NCBI GenBank assembly: GCA_963739135.1
Contig: CAVTZG010000020.1
Coordinates: 1 to 64,000 of the forward strand
DNA from: Palsa-504 sp963739135
GTDB lineage: Bacteria; Actinomycetota; Actinomycetes; Streptosporangiales; Streptosporangiaceae
DNA: 64,000 nt
Direction: 5' to 3'
The position numbers and the translations under genes are program-made. The notes beneath the pieces were generated by a model. The model did no database searches, was not told where the DNA came from, and saw nothing but the letters and a program-made list of their open reading frames with translations. This document shows, piece after piece, positions 16,849-24,528 of the stretch (positions are counted from its first letter, which is position 1; the number at the start of each line of letters is the position of its first letter).

Positions 16849-17389
16849 ATGACCACTGCCACCCCATCAACCGCGCTCGCCACGATCCAGCCCCGCCTTC
16901 ACCGACCCCGAACGGCTCGCCCTCGCCGGGTTCCTGGCCGGATACCGCGGTTTGACCCGCGAGGCGTACTCGCTGGACCTGCGCCAGTTCACCAGCTGGT
17001 GCCGCACCCGGTCGCTTGCGCTGTTCGCCGTCCGCCGCGCCGACATCGAAAGCTTTGCCCGGGAACTCGAAGCCCGCGGCCGGGCCCGCGCGACTATGAC
17101 CCGGCGGCTGTGCACCATCGCCGGGTTCTGCAAGTACGCCGTCGAAGAAGAGCTCCTGGAGCATTCCCCGGCCGCCCACGTCCGCCGTCCGCGGGTGGAC
17201 TACGAGTCGCACGCCGCCGCCCTGGGCCGCAACGAGCTCCGCGCGCTCCTGGTCGCCGCCGGACTCGGTCCACCTGTCGAGCATGCGCTGATCTCGCTGC
17301 TCGCGCTGAACGGGCTGCGGGTCTCGGAGGCCCTGGACCGGCATGCGACCTACATCGTCGCCGCCTACGTCGCGGGCGCCGCCCGGTAA
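16849..17389 (+). pseudogene. Tyrosine recombinase/integrase with frameshift and catalytic-core deletion
   Basis: The start MTTATPSTALATIQP is in one frame. From about 16890 the family sequence continues in another (FTDPERLALAGFLAGYRG, LTREAYSLDLRQFTSWC), giving a full SAM-like core-binding domain and the beginning of the catalytic domain up to LLALNGLRVSEAL, which contains the first catalytic Arg. The text then jumps directly to DRHATYIVAAYVAGAAR, the usual extreme C-terminus. The block carrying the K, HxxR, H and Tyr residues is gone through an in-frame deletion. It cannot be active. Confidence 0.8.
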
Positions 17390-17829
17390 CGGCACACCAA
17401 ACGGCGCAGCTCCGCCCGGCAGCGGCCGAGCGAAGCTGCCCATATAACCCCACCGTCACGCACAGCGACCCCAGGACGAACGCGAACCGCCGTTAGGTAT
17501 AACCGAGGGAACCTCGGTATGCGTCAGCTGGGTTGTACAGAACGGGAGGTTCTGCGCTGTCGGCTTGGCCGCCGTGCGGCGCCGAGGGCAATGGCCGTCC
17601 GGGTCCGGGGCATTCTGCGCCTGGTGCCTGACCCGGCCAACGTGGCTTGTTCGTCTGTCGCTGGATCAACGTTGTCCATCGCCGTGACGTCGGGTGGGTT
17701 CATTGGTCGCGGCCCGGGATCGGCCCAGCGAGCGCCGTCCGGGAGATCTCGTCGCTGCGCAGCCCGGAGAACAGCCAGGTCAACGTGATCGTCCGGATCA
17801 GTGCGACAGGTCCCTGGGTTTCCTTGTCC
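17390..17829. other. Spacer with small hairpin and second integrase trace
   Basis: About 440 bp. ACCGAGG-GAA-CCTCGGT at 17502-17518 is a perfect 7-bp hairpin set in TATA/TATG. On the minus strand around 17742-17810 a frame reads RTITLTWLFSGLRSDEISR, which resembles the GLRxxE region of a different tyrosine recombinase. No intact gene. Confidence 0.45.
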
Positions 17830-19062
17830 TCAGTCAGCGCCTGGCGCGAGGACCGCGGCATGCTGCGCGTCGAGGAAGGCTTGTTCGACCGGGTTCGCGG
17901 TGAGAGAGCGGGCAACGTCGTAGGCGTCCGCGGCTTCCTCGTCGCGGCCGAGACGGCGCAGCAGGTCGGCGCGTGCGGCGTGGAACAAGTAGTAGCTGTC
18001 CAGGGCCGGAGAACGCAGGTCGTCCACCGCGGCCAGTCCCGCGGCGGGACCGCGGACTTCGGCGAGCGCGACGGCGCGGTTGAGCGCGACTACCGGAGTC
18101 GGCGTGAGCGCGTAGAGCTGCTCGTAGAGCGTCAGGATGGCGCGCCAGTCGGTGCTGTCGAAGCTGGGCGCGAAGGAATGGACAGCGTTGATGGCGGCCT
18201 GGATCTGGTACGGGCCCGGGTGGCCGCGCTGGACGCACGCGCGCACGATGGCCTGGCCTTCGGTGATCAGGTCCCGGTCCCAGAGCCGTCGGTCTTGTTC
18301 GGCCAGACGGGCCAGCGAACCGCCGGCGGTGACACGGGCGGCGCTGCGGGCGTGCAGCAGCAGGAGCAGCGCCAACAGCCCTTGCGCCTCCGGCTCGTCC
18401 GGCATCAGCTCGGCGAGCACCCGGGCGAGCCGGACCGCCTCTGCGCACAGGTCAAGCCGCATCAGGGAGCCGGCGGTCGCCGCGTAGCCTTCGTTGAAAA
18501 TCAGGTAGATGACGGCGAGGACCGGCGTGAGGCGGGCGGGAAGCTCGGCTTCCGCGGGCACGCGATAGGGGATGCGGGCGCCACTGATCTTGCGTTTGGC
18601 CCGGACGATCCGCTGGGCCATGGTTGCCTCGGGCACGAGGAACGCCCGGGCGATCTCTGGCGTTTCGAGCCCGCCGAGCAGCCGGAGGGTAAGCGCGACC
18701 TGGGCAGGCTGGTTCAGCGCCGGATGGCAGCAGGTGAAGATCAGGCGCAGCCGGTCATCGGGCACAGTCTCCTCCTGAGGCGGAGTGTCGTCCGCCGCGT
18801 CGGCACCGTACAGGTGATGTGCTTGCGCGTGCCGCTCGTCACGGACCGACTCGCGGCGCAGCCGGTCGATGGCCCGGTTGCGGGCGGTCGTGACGATCCA
18901 CGCGCCGGGATTGGGCGGCTGGCCCTCCGACGGCCACCGGGCGACCGCCACGGTGAACGCGTCCTGGACCGCTTCCTCAGCGGCGTCGATGTCGCCGAGG
19001 AAGCGGATCAGGGTAGCGACGCAGCGGCCGTACTCCCGGCGGAAGACAGCCTCGGCAGTCAC
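17830..19062 (-). CDS. ECF sigma factor, ECF42 type with C-terminal TPR-like domain
   Basis: A 410-residue RNA polymerase sigma factor. Region 2 (FRREYGRCVATLIRFLGD, AEEAVQDAFTVAVARWP, then ARNRAIDRLRRE) and region 4 (VALTLRLLGGLETPEIARAFLVPEATMAQRIVRAKRKI) occupy the first 170 residues. The remainder is a helical extension with PVLAVIYLIFNEGY and VALNRAVALAEV, diagnostic of the ECF42 group. The partner DGPF gene lies just upstream (ends at 19097), as in most ECF42 loci. There is no anti-sigma gene, which also fits; the extension is thought to help control activity. Confidence 0.92.
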   Translation of the reverse strand: MTAEAVFRREYGRCVATLIRFLGDIDAAEEAVQDAFTVAVARWPSEGQPPNPGAWIVTTARNRAIDRLRRESVRDERHAQAHHLYGADAADDTPPQEETVPDDRLRLIFTCCHPALNQPAQVALTLRLLGGLETPEIARAFLVPEATMAQRIVRAKRKISGARIPYRVPAEAELPARLTPVLAVIYLIFNEGYAATAGSLMRLDLCAEAVRLARVLAELMPDEPEAQGLLALLLLLHARSAARVTAGGSLARLAEQDRRLWDRDLITEGQAIVRACVQRGHPGPYQIQAAINAVHSFAPSFDSTDWRAILTLYEQLYALTPTPVVALNRAVALAEVRGPAAGLAAVDDLRSPALDSYYLFHAARADLLRRLGRDEEAADAYDVARSLTANPVEQAFLDAQHAAVLAPGAD

Positions 19063-19096
19063 TGCGCCAGAGTCTATGGTCGCTGCACGGACATGA

Positions 19097-19480
19097 TCAC
19101 AGCTCGCCGGCCGCGCTCGCCGCCAGCAGCTCGTCGATGTCCCGCATTTCGAACGGCACGACCTCGACTGGTCGCCGGCACGCGACCGTGGCGAGCTTGG
19201 CCCACTCCAGGGCCGCGTCCAGGTCGGCGACGTCGATGATCCAGAACCCGCCGAGATGCTCCTTGGTCTCCGTGTACGGCCCGTCGGTAATCAGGAAGTC
19301 ACCACCGGACTGGCGCACCACGGTCGCTGACTCCGGCGGGAGCACGCCGCCGTGGAACACGAACACACCGGAGTCCTCCATGTTGGCGTCGAGCGCGGGC
19401 ACGTCGACGCACAACCGCTGAAACTCCTCCGCGGAAGGCCTCCGATCGGCGTAATAGACCGCGAGCAGGTACTGCGCCAT
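19097..19480 (-). CDS. YCII-related DGPF-domain protein
   Basis: A 127-residue small protein of the DGPF/YCII family with ITDGPYTETKEHLGGFWI (here DGPY rather than DGPF) and the conserved YLLAVYY first strand. In ECF42 loci, DGPF proteins are the typical co-encoded partners and targets of the sigma factor. It is transcribed first, 34 bp upstream of the sigma factor gene. Its biochemical role is unknown; the fold is a ferredoxin-like dimer. Confidence 0.9.
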   Translation of the reverse strand: MAQYLLAVYYADRRPSAEEFQRLCVDVPALDANMEDSGVFVFHGGVLPPESATVVRQSGGDFLITDGPYTETKEHLGGFWIIDVADLDAALEWAKLATVACRRPVEVVPFEMRDIDELLAASAAGEL

Positions 19481-20154
19481 GACAGATCACTCCCGTTTGT
19501 CATCCGGGACCGGTCTCTGGCCGGCCCTCACTCCCGCTACGAAGTGGCCACCGCCGAATCGACACTTCTCCTGCCACGATGCCAGAAAACTCTTGCGCCG
19601 GGCTCGTCGCGTCCCGACGCTTGGTTAACGCGCTTGCCTCAGTCATTCTCGTCGAGCCGGATTGAGGGTAGTAGGAGTCCGCGCTGCCGAAGCCGACCGC
19701 TTGGAGTTTCAGCCCGGCCCACAGCAGCTTGGCCCAGGCCTCATCGGCGATCACCCGCGCGGCAGGGCTGGTCATCTGCCGGGTGATGCCGGGATCACGG
19801 CTGTCGCCGTGTTCGCGGCCGGGCTGTTCACCGGCTTGACGACGAGATCGAAGCTGCATTGCCGGCCACCGGCCTGCCCGGCACCGAGCACGAGCCAGAA
19901 CAGGACGTTCTGTCGGCAGAACACGGCGCAGACCACTGACCCAGCAACAGCTCCCACGCCCAGCACCCACAGTGACAGGGAGGTGCTCAGAACCAGGGCA
20001 GCCAGGGACAAGGTGACGTGCGGACCGGTTCTGCTAGGCTCCTCGGCTGGCGCGGCGTCTTGGCTGACGGGGAGCTACCCGACTTCGAGGGGCCAGTCCC
20101 GTGCACCCACCGGGGATGATGACGTGCCAGGATGGTGCCGGGCAGGCTGGACCC
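19481..20154. other. Spacer between DGPF gene and BrkB-like gene
   Basis: About 670 bp without a supportable gene. A rightward frame near 19830-19940 ends in AVHRLDDEIEAALPATG and an acidic tail, perhaps the C-terminus of a lost gene. I recognise no family. The promoter of the next gene should lie at the right end. Confidence 0.4.
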
Positions 20155-21177
20155 ATGAGCTTGGAAGGGCTGAGCGGTCTGGTGAACCGGATCGTCGCGT
20201 GGGCGGACCGCCTGCAGCGCAAGCACGGTGTGCTGGGGTTCCCCTACGCGGTGGTGAAGAAGTACGGCGACGATGAGGGCGGGCGGCAGGCGGCGCTCAT
20301 CACCTACTACGGATTCCTGAGCATCTTCCCTCTGCTGCTGCTCGGGGTGGCGGTCTTGTCACGCGTGCTGGCCGATCATCCGGACCTGCGTCAGCGGCTG
20401 ATCACCGCGATCGTGCCGGAGGCGCTGCGGCCCACGGTCGAGCATTCGCTGGCCACCTTGCCGACGTCGGCAATCCCGTTCGTGGCCGGCCTGGCCGGTT
20501 TGCTGTTGTCCGGAACTGGTGTCGTGTTCTCGGTCTACCAGACGCTGAACCATGTCGCCGCGGTTCCTTACCGCTTCCGGGCCGGTTTCATCTCACGATA
20601 CGTCCGGGTGTTCGTGGTGCTGGCGATGCTGCTGCTCGGGGCGGTAGCAGTCGGCGGACTCACGGTGGTGGCCACCGCGCTGCCCGGCCAGCCCGGTGTG
20701 GAGCGGGCGGCGGCGGTGCTCGGGTCAGCGCTGGTCGTCTTCGCGGTGGTGCTGCTTGGTGCAAAGTTGCTGCTAGCGCGGTCCGCTCCGGTCCGGGCGC
20801 TGTGGCCGGGAGCCATCTTGGGCGCGGCGGCGGTGACGGTCGTGCTCAACGCCGGGCCGCCGTTGCTGGCCAGGCTGGTGGCCAAGGCCGGGCCCGTCTA
20901 CGGCAGCTTCGCCACTGTGGCGGGCATGTTCGCCCTGCTGTACCTGGTCGGTCAGGCGCTGGTGTATGCGGCCGAAGTGGCAGCCGTCCGCTATGCCCGG
21001 CTGTGGCCACGCGCCCTGGACCCGAACTACCCCACTGCGGCCGATGCCCGTGCGCTGGCCCTGCTGGCCCGCGAGCAGGAACGCATCCCCGCCGCCCGCG
21101 TTGAGTCCCACCTCGCAGCGCAGGCCTCCCCGCCGGTACCTGATGGTTCCGCGCCAGCCAACGACGGTTCAGGGTGA
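20155..21177 (+). CDS. YihY/virulence factor BrkB family membrane protein
   Basis: A 340-residue inner-membrane protein with six predicted hydrophobic helices. Family hallmarks include ALITYYGFLSIFPLLLLGVA in the first helix region, the loop before LSGTGVVFSVYQTLNHV, and the late PVYGSFATVAGMFALLYLV segment. The N-terminus is amphipathic and the C-terminus hydrophilic. YihY proteins have no settled function; the older RNase BN label is known to be wrong. ATG 20155 puts the N-terminal helix in register with the family. Confidence 0.9.
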   Translation: MSLEGLSGLVNRIVAWADRLQRKHGVLGFPYAVVKKYGDDEGGRQAALITYYGFLSIFPLLLLGVAVLSRVLADHPDLRQRLITAIVPEALRPTVEHSLATLPTSAIPFVAGLAGLLLSGTGVVFSVYQTLNHVAAVPYRFRAGFISRYVRVFVVLAMLLLGAVAVGGLTVVATALPGQPGVERAAAVLGSALVVFAVVLLGAKLLLARSAPVRALWPGAILGAAAVTVVLNAGPPLLARLVAKAGPVYGSFATVAGMFALLYLVGQALVYAAEVAAVRYARLWPRALDPNYPTAADARALALLAREQERIPAARVESHLAAQASPPVPDGSAPANDGSG

Positions 21178-21300
21178 CGCGGCCACTCCAGCCGCGAGCC
21201 GGCCACCGTCGTGCCAAAGCGGCAGGCGGGCTCTCGCCGGCTCGACCGGGCGAAGGCTCGGACAACGTCGTCTGAGGCGCCTGCAGCTTTCACCGAGATC

Positions 21301-21324
21301 CTGATATCCGGCGTCCGATATCAG
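21301..21324. terminator. CTGATATC/GATATCAG hairpin between convergent genes
   Basis: A perfect 8-bp stem with an 8-nt loop lies between the convergent BrkB-like and channel genes. It could act on both transcripts. Its AT-rich arms make it weaker than most terminators here. Confidence 0.4.
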
Positions 21325-21412
21325 CTTCCGGCATGCCTGTGGGTTCCCTCCGGCCCTCCCCGCACGAGTAAGACGGCACCAGCCGAAGCCGACGCGGTCG
21401 TAGCCTCGTGTC

Positions 21413-22411
21413 CTAGTCACGGTCGAGCGGGTTCAGGTCGCTGATCGCACCGAAGACGACTAGCACGTCGCCGGCCTGCAGCTGGAGCTCACGAGCCGGG
21501 TTGGCGATCAGTTGCCCGTCGGGGTGGCGGACCAGCAGCGGTACCGCCGGGCCGCGCAGCTCGTGCAGGCTCCGGCCTGCCAGCGGGGATCCTTCGGTGA
21601 TCGCCAGTTCCTCCAGCCGCAGGTCGGGCTGGCCGGCGCGTGCGAGATCGAAGAACTCCACCACGTGGGGCCTGACGGCCAGATTCGCCATCCGCCTTCC
21701 GCTGGTCACATACGGTGATACTACGTGGGTAGCTCCTGCCCGGTACAACCGGTCGGCCGACTGCTCCCGAGCGGCCCGGGCCACGATGAGCAGAGCGGGG
21801 CTGAGCGAGCGGGCGACGATGGTGATGAAGACGTTCTCGGCGTCCGAGTCCACGGCGCAAATCAGCCCCTGTGCCCGGTCGATCCCTGCCTCGCGCAGCA
21901 CCGCCTCGTCCGATGCATCGCCGATGAGGTAGCAGTGCCGGTCGCGTTCCAGGTCCGGTTCCAGTTCGGCTTTGCTGTCCACGACGACGAACGGCACGCC
22001 GGCGGCCTCCAGCTCCCGGGCGATGGACCGGCCGACCCGGCCGTAAGCGCAGACGATGAAGTGTCCGCGTAGTTCATCAAGGCGCCGGCGCATCCGACGA
22101 CTCCGCGAGAACAGGCTCACCCGGCCTTCCACGATCGCGGTTGCGGCCAGGCCCAAGATGACGAAGAACAGGCCGACGCCGAGGAAGGCCAGCCCGGCGG
22201 TGAATACCAGCACGCCAGTTGACACATGACTGCCGGAGGCAAACCCGACCGTGGTCAGCGTGAGCAGGGTCATGGCCACCGCCACCCACGGCGAGTAGCC
22301 GAAGCCCAGGTAGCCCGCAATCCCCGCGACCACCAGCACAACCGCCCCAGAGGCGACCAGCGCGCCACGGGGGACTCGTGACCGCGGTCTCATCCAACCC
22401 AGCCTCCTCAC
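21413..22411 (-). CDS. Potassium channel/TrkA-N (RCK) domain protein
   Basis: A 332-residue membrane protein. Two transmembrane helices (about 17-35 and 60-95) flank a pore loop whose filter reads TLTTVGFAS, a variant of TVGYG. A cytosolic RCK domain follows, with a Rossmann motif (YGRVGRSIARELEAAGVPFVVVD), DASDEAVLREAGI, and a TrkA-C module near the C-terminus (ELQLQAGDVLVVFG). It is likely a ligand-gated K+ channel of the MthK/Kch type. The changed filter (F-A for Y-G) may alter selectivity. The gene stands alone and convergent to the BrkB-like gene. Confidence 0.88.
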   Translation of the reverse strand: MRRLGWMRPRSRVPRGALVASGAVVLVVAGIAGYLGFGYSPWVAVAMTLLTLTTVGFASGSHVSTGVLVFTAGLAFLGVGLFFVILGLAATAIVEGRVSLFSRSRRMRRRLDELRGHFIVCAYGRVGRSIARELEAAGVPFVVVDSKAELEPDLERDRHCYLIGDASDEAVLREAGIDRAQGLICAVDSDAENVFITIVARSLSPALLIVARAAREQSADRLYRAGATHVVSPYVTSGRRMANLAVRPHVVEFFDLARAGQPDLRLEELAITEGSPLAGRSLHELRGPAVPLLVRHPDGQLIANPARELQLQAGDVLVVFGAISDLNPLDRD

Positions 22412-23069
22412 CAGCGTTGCTGCCCGGCAGCCGCGCTACGGTGCGGCCAGAAGCCCGCTGACCGCTACGCCCGCATCAACTAGCCGGAATTCCCGTGCAG
22501 GCCTCGCTGCAGTCCACCGCGTGCTCCAGCGAGGCGCCGGCCACCTCAAAGCCGTGCAGCGGGCCAGGCCATCTACTCCGGCGTGGTGCCTGAGCATGGC
22601 CCACTGTCTCTCCGGCCGGACGGTAGAGGGCAGAGTAGTTCGGCCCTGCGCCAGCAGGACTTCGGTCACCGTGGTCACCGTTCCCCGGGGCGGTCCACGG
22701 GATCGGGTTGCGTCGTACTACCGGTTGACGGTTGTCGAGTGTGCTATTGAAGCTGCGTGAACGCGTCGCGGTGGAGCACGCCCTGGCCCACGTCGGCCAC
22801 TGGCAAGGACGTTGGTGTTCCCCGATCGGGCCGAAAAGGAGATCACGCAGCATTAGGCAACGTGTCTGCCGCCTTCCGGGCCCGGGTAGGGGGCGTGCTG
22901 GCGGGATAGCCGGTGTCCCGGACGTCGCCCGCCGCAATCTCAGAGCGCACGATCTTCTGGTCTGCCCAGGACTGGCGAAGGCGAACCGCTATCGGGCAGG
23001 CTCCGCTTAAGATGGGCGCCTGGCCGGCGAAGCCGCAAATCGGCACGGCGGCAGAGGGGTTGTGGCTGG
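22412..23069. other. Spacer with transposase trace upstream of acuC-like gene
   Basis: About 660 bp. Apart from the transposase remnant at 22745-22812, I see no gene. The right end carries the rightward promoter for the deacetylase gene. Confidence 0.45.
22745..22812 (+). pseudogene. DDE transposase C-terminal remnant
   Basis: A rightward frame reads LRERVAVEHALAHVGHWQG, closely resembling the ERxxVEHxxAxxxxWQG stretch near the catalytic Glu of IS5/IS1182-like DDE transposases. Only about 22 codons are recognisable and the frame then degrades. No terminal repeats are visible. Confidence 0.4.
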
Positions 23070-24284
23070 ATGACCTGCACCGTGCATGTGGCCTGGGACG
23101 AGCGGCTTAGTGACTATCACTTCGGGCCTGGCCATCCGCTGGCGCCGGTGCGCCTGGAGCTGACGATGCGGCTCGCGCGCGAGTTCGGGCTGTGGAGCCA
23201 GCCCGGCGTGACCGTAGCCGCCCCGGCCCCGGCCACCGACGCCGACCTGGAGCTGGTGCACGACCCCGGGTACGTCGCGGCGGTGCGGACGGTCAGCGGC
23301 TGGGCCGATGAGCTTGGTGCCCGCGGCTTGGAGGCGGCCCAGCAGCGCTACGCGCGGGCGTTCGGGCTGGGCACCGGGGACCAGCCGGTATTTGCCGGCA
23401 TGCACCAGGCCTCGGCGCTGGTGGCCGGGGCGACCCTGGCCGCGGCCCGTGCGGTGTGGTCGTGCTCGGCCCGGCACGGGGCCAGCATCGCGGGCGGCAT
23501 GCACCACGCGATGGCCGCCCGCGCCAGCGGGTACGGCGTCTACAACGACGTCGCGGCGGCGATCGCCTGGCTGCTGGGACAGGGCGCCGAGCGGATCGCC
23601 TACGTGGACGTCGACGCGCACCACGGCGACGGGGTGCAGGCCGCGTTCTGGTCCGATCCGCGGGTGCTGACGATCAGCGTGCACCAGCACCCGGCGGACA
23701 TGTTCCCGTTCACCGGGCTGCCCGCCGAGACCGGCGGGCCCGGCGCGGAGGGGTCTGCGGTCAATGTCGCGCTGCCCGCCGGCACCGGTGATGCCCGCTG
23801 GCTGCGCGCCTTCCACGCGGTCATCCCGCCTCTGCTGGCCCAGTTCCGCCCGCAGGTTCTGGTCAGCCAGCACGGCGCCGACACCCACCGGCTGGATCCG
23901 CTGGCCCGCCTGGAGCTGAGCATTGACGGGCAGCGCGCCGCCCACGCCGCGATCCACACGCTGGCCCACGACCTGGCCGGCGGACGCTGGCTGCTGACCG
24001 GCGGCGGAGGGTATGACCTGGTGCAGGTGGTGCCGCGGACCTGGGCGCACCTGCTTGCCGAGGCCGCCGGCCAGCCGATCGACCCAGGGACGCCGACCCC
24101 CGCCTCGTGGCGGGAGTATGTCGCGCGGCGCACCGGCCTGACCGCACCCGAACAGATGACAGAGGGGGCACCCGCGGTGTTCAGGCCGTGGGAGTCCGGC
24201 TACGACCCAGGCCATCCAGTCGACCAGGCGATCATGGCCACCCGCAACGCGGTCTTCCCCCGGCACGGGCTGATGCCGGCGTGA
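23070..24284 (+). CDS. acuC: Acetoin utilization protein AcuC-like/class I histone deacetylase family
   Basis: A 404-residue zinc-dependent deacetylase. The active site is complete: the His pair in GGMHHAM, YGVYNDVAAAI, zinc ligands in YVDVDAHHGDGVQ (Asp and His) and the later Asp of SQHGADTHRLDPLA, and the glycine loop LTGGGGYD before the catalytic Tyr. AcuC removes acetyl groups from lysines, classically activating acetyl-CoA synthetase. Length fits the AcuC subgroup (about 390). It is monocistronic; ATG 23070 follows GAGGGG with a suitable gap. Confidence 0.93.
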   Translation: MTCTVHVAWDERLSDYHFGPGHPLAPVRLELTMRLAREFGLWSQPGVTVAAPAPATDADLELVHDPGYVAAVRTVSGWADELGARGLEAAQQRYARAFGLGTGDQPVFAGMHQASALVAGATLAAARAVWSCSARHGASIAGGMHHAMAARASGYGVYNDVAAAIAWLLGQGAERIAYVDVDAHHGDGVQAAFWSDPRVLTISVHQHPADMFPFTGLPAETGGPGAEGSAVNVALPAGTGDARWLRAFHAVIPPLLAQFRPQVLVSQHGADTHRLDPLARLELSIDGQRAAHAAIHTLAHDLAGGRWLLTGGGGYDLVQVVPRTWAHLLAEAAGQPIDPGTPTPASWREYVARRTGLTAPEQMTEGAPAVFRPWESGYDPGHPVDQAIMATRNAVFPRHGLMPA

Positions 24285-24528
24285 CCGGCAACCCCAGATG
24301 AGCAACCGGGCACCGCCGCCGCGCCGCCCGCGTATCCGATCGAGCCGTCATGAACGGTCAGCCGCGGCCGGAGGGTAGCTGACACATGGAGCTTTCAGGC
24401 ACCGCAGGCTCGGCCTTCAGTACACCCTTGCCCTCGGCTTCCGCGGACAGCGCCACATAGGCCCTGCCTTAACACGCCGTCCGCGTTACGACGGCTCTGT
24501 CCGCGGTGGCTGTGTCACTTGCGGGGCC

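Noticed and set aside
17647..19239. Long plus-strand open frame opposite the ECF42 gene
   Set aside because: No motif; the minus-strand sigma factor and DGPF genes explain the sequence.
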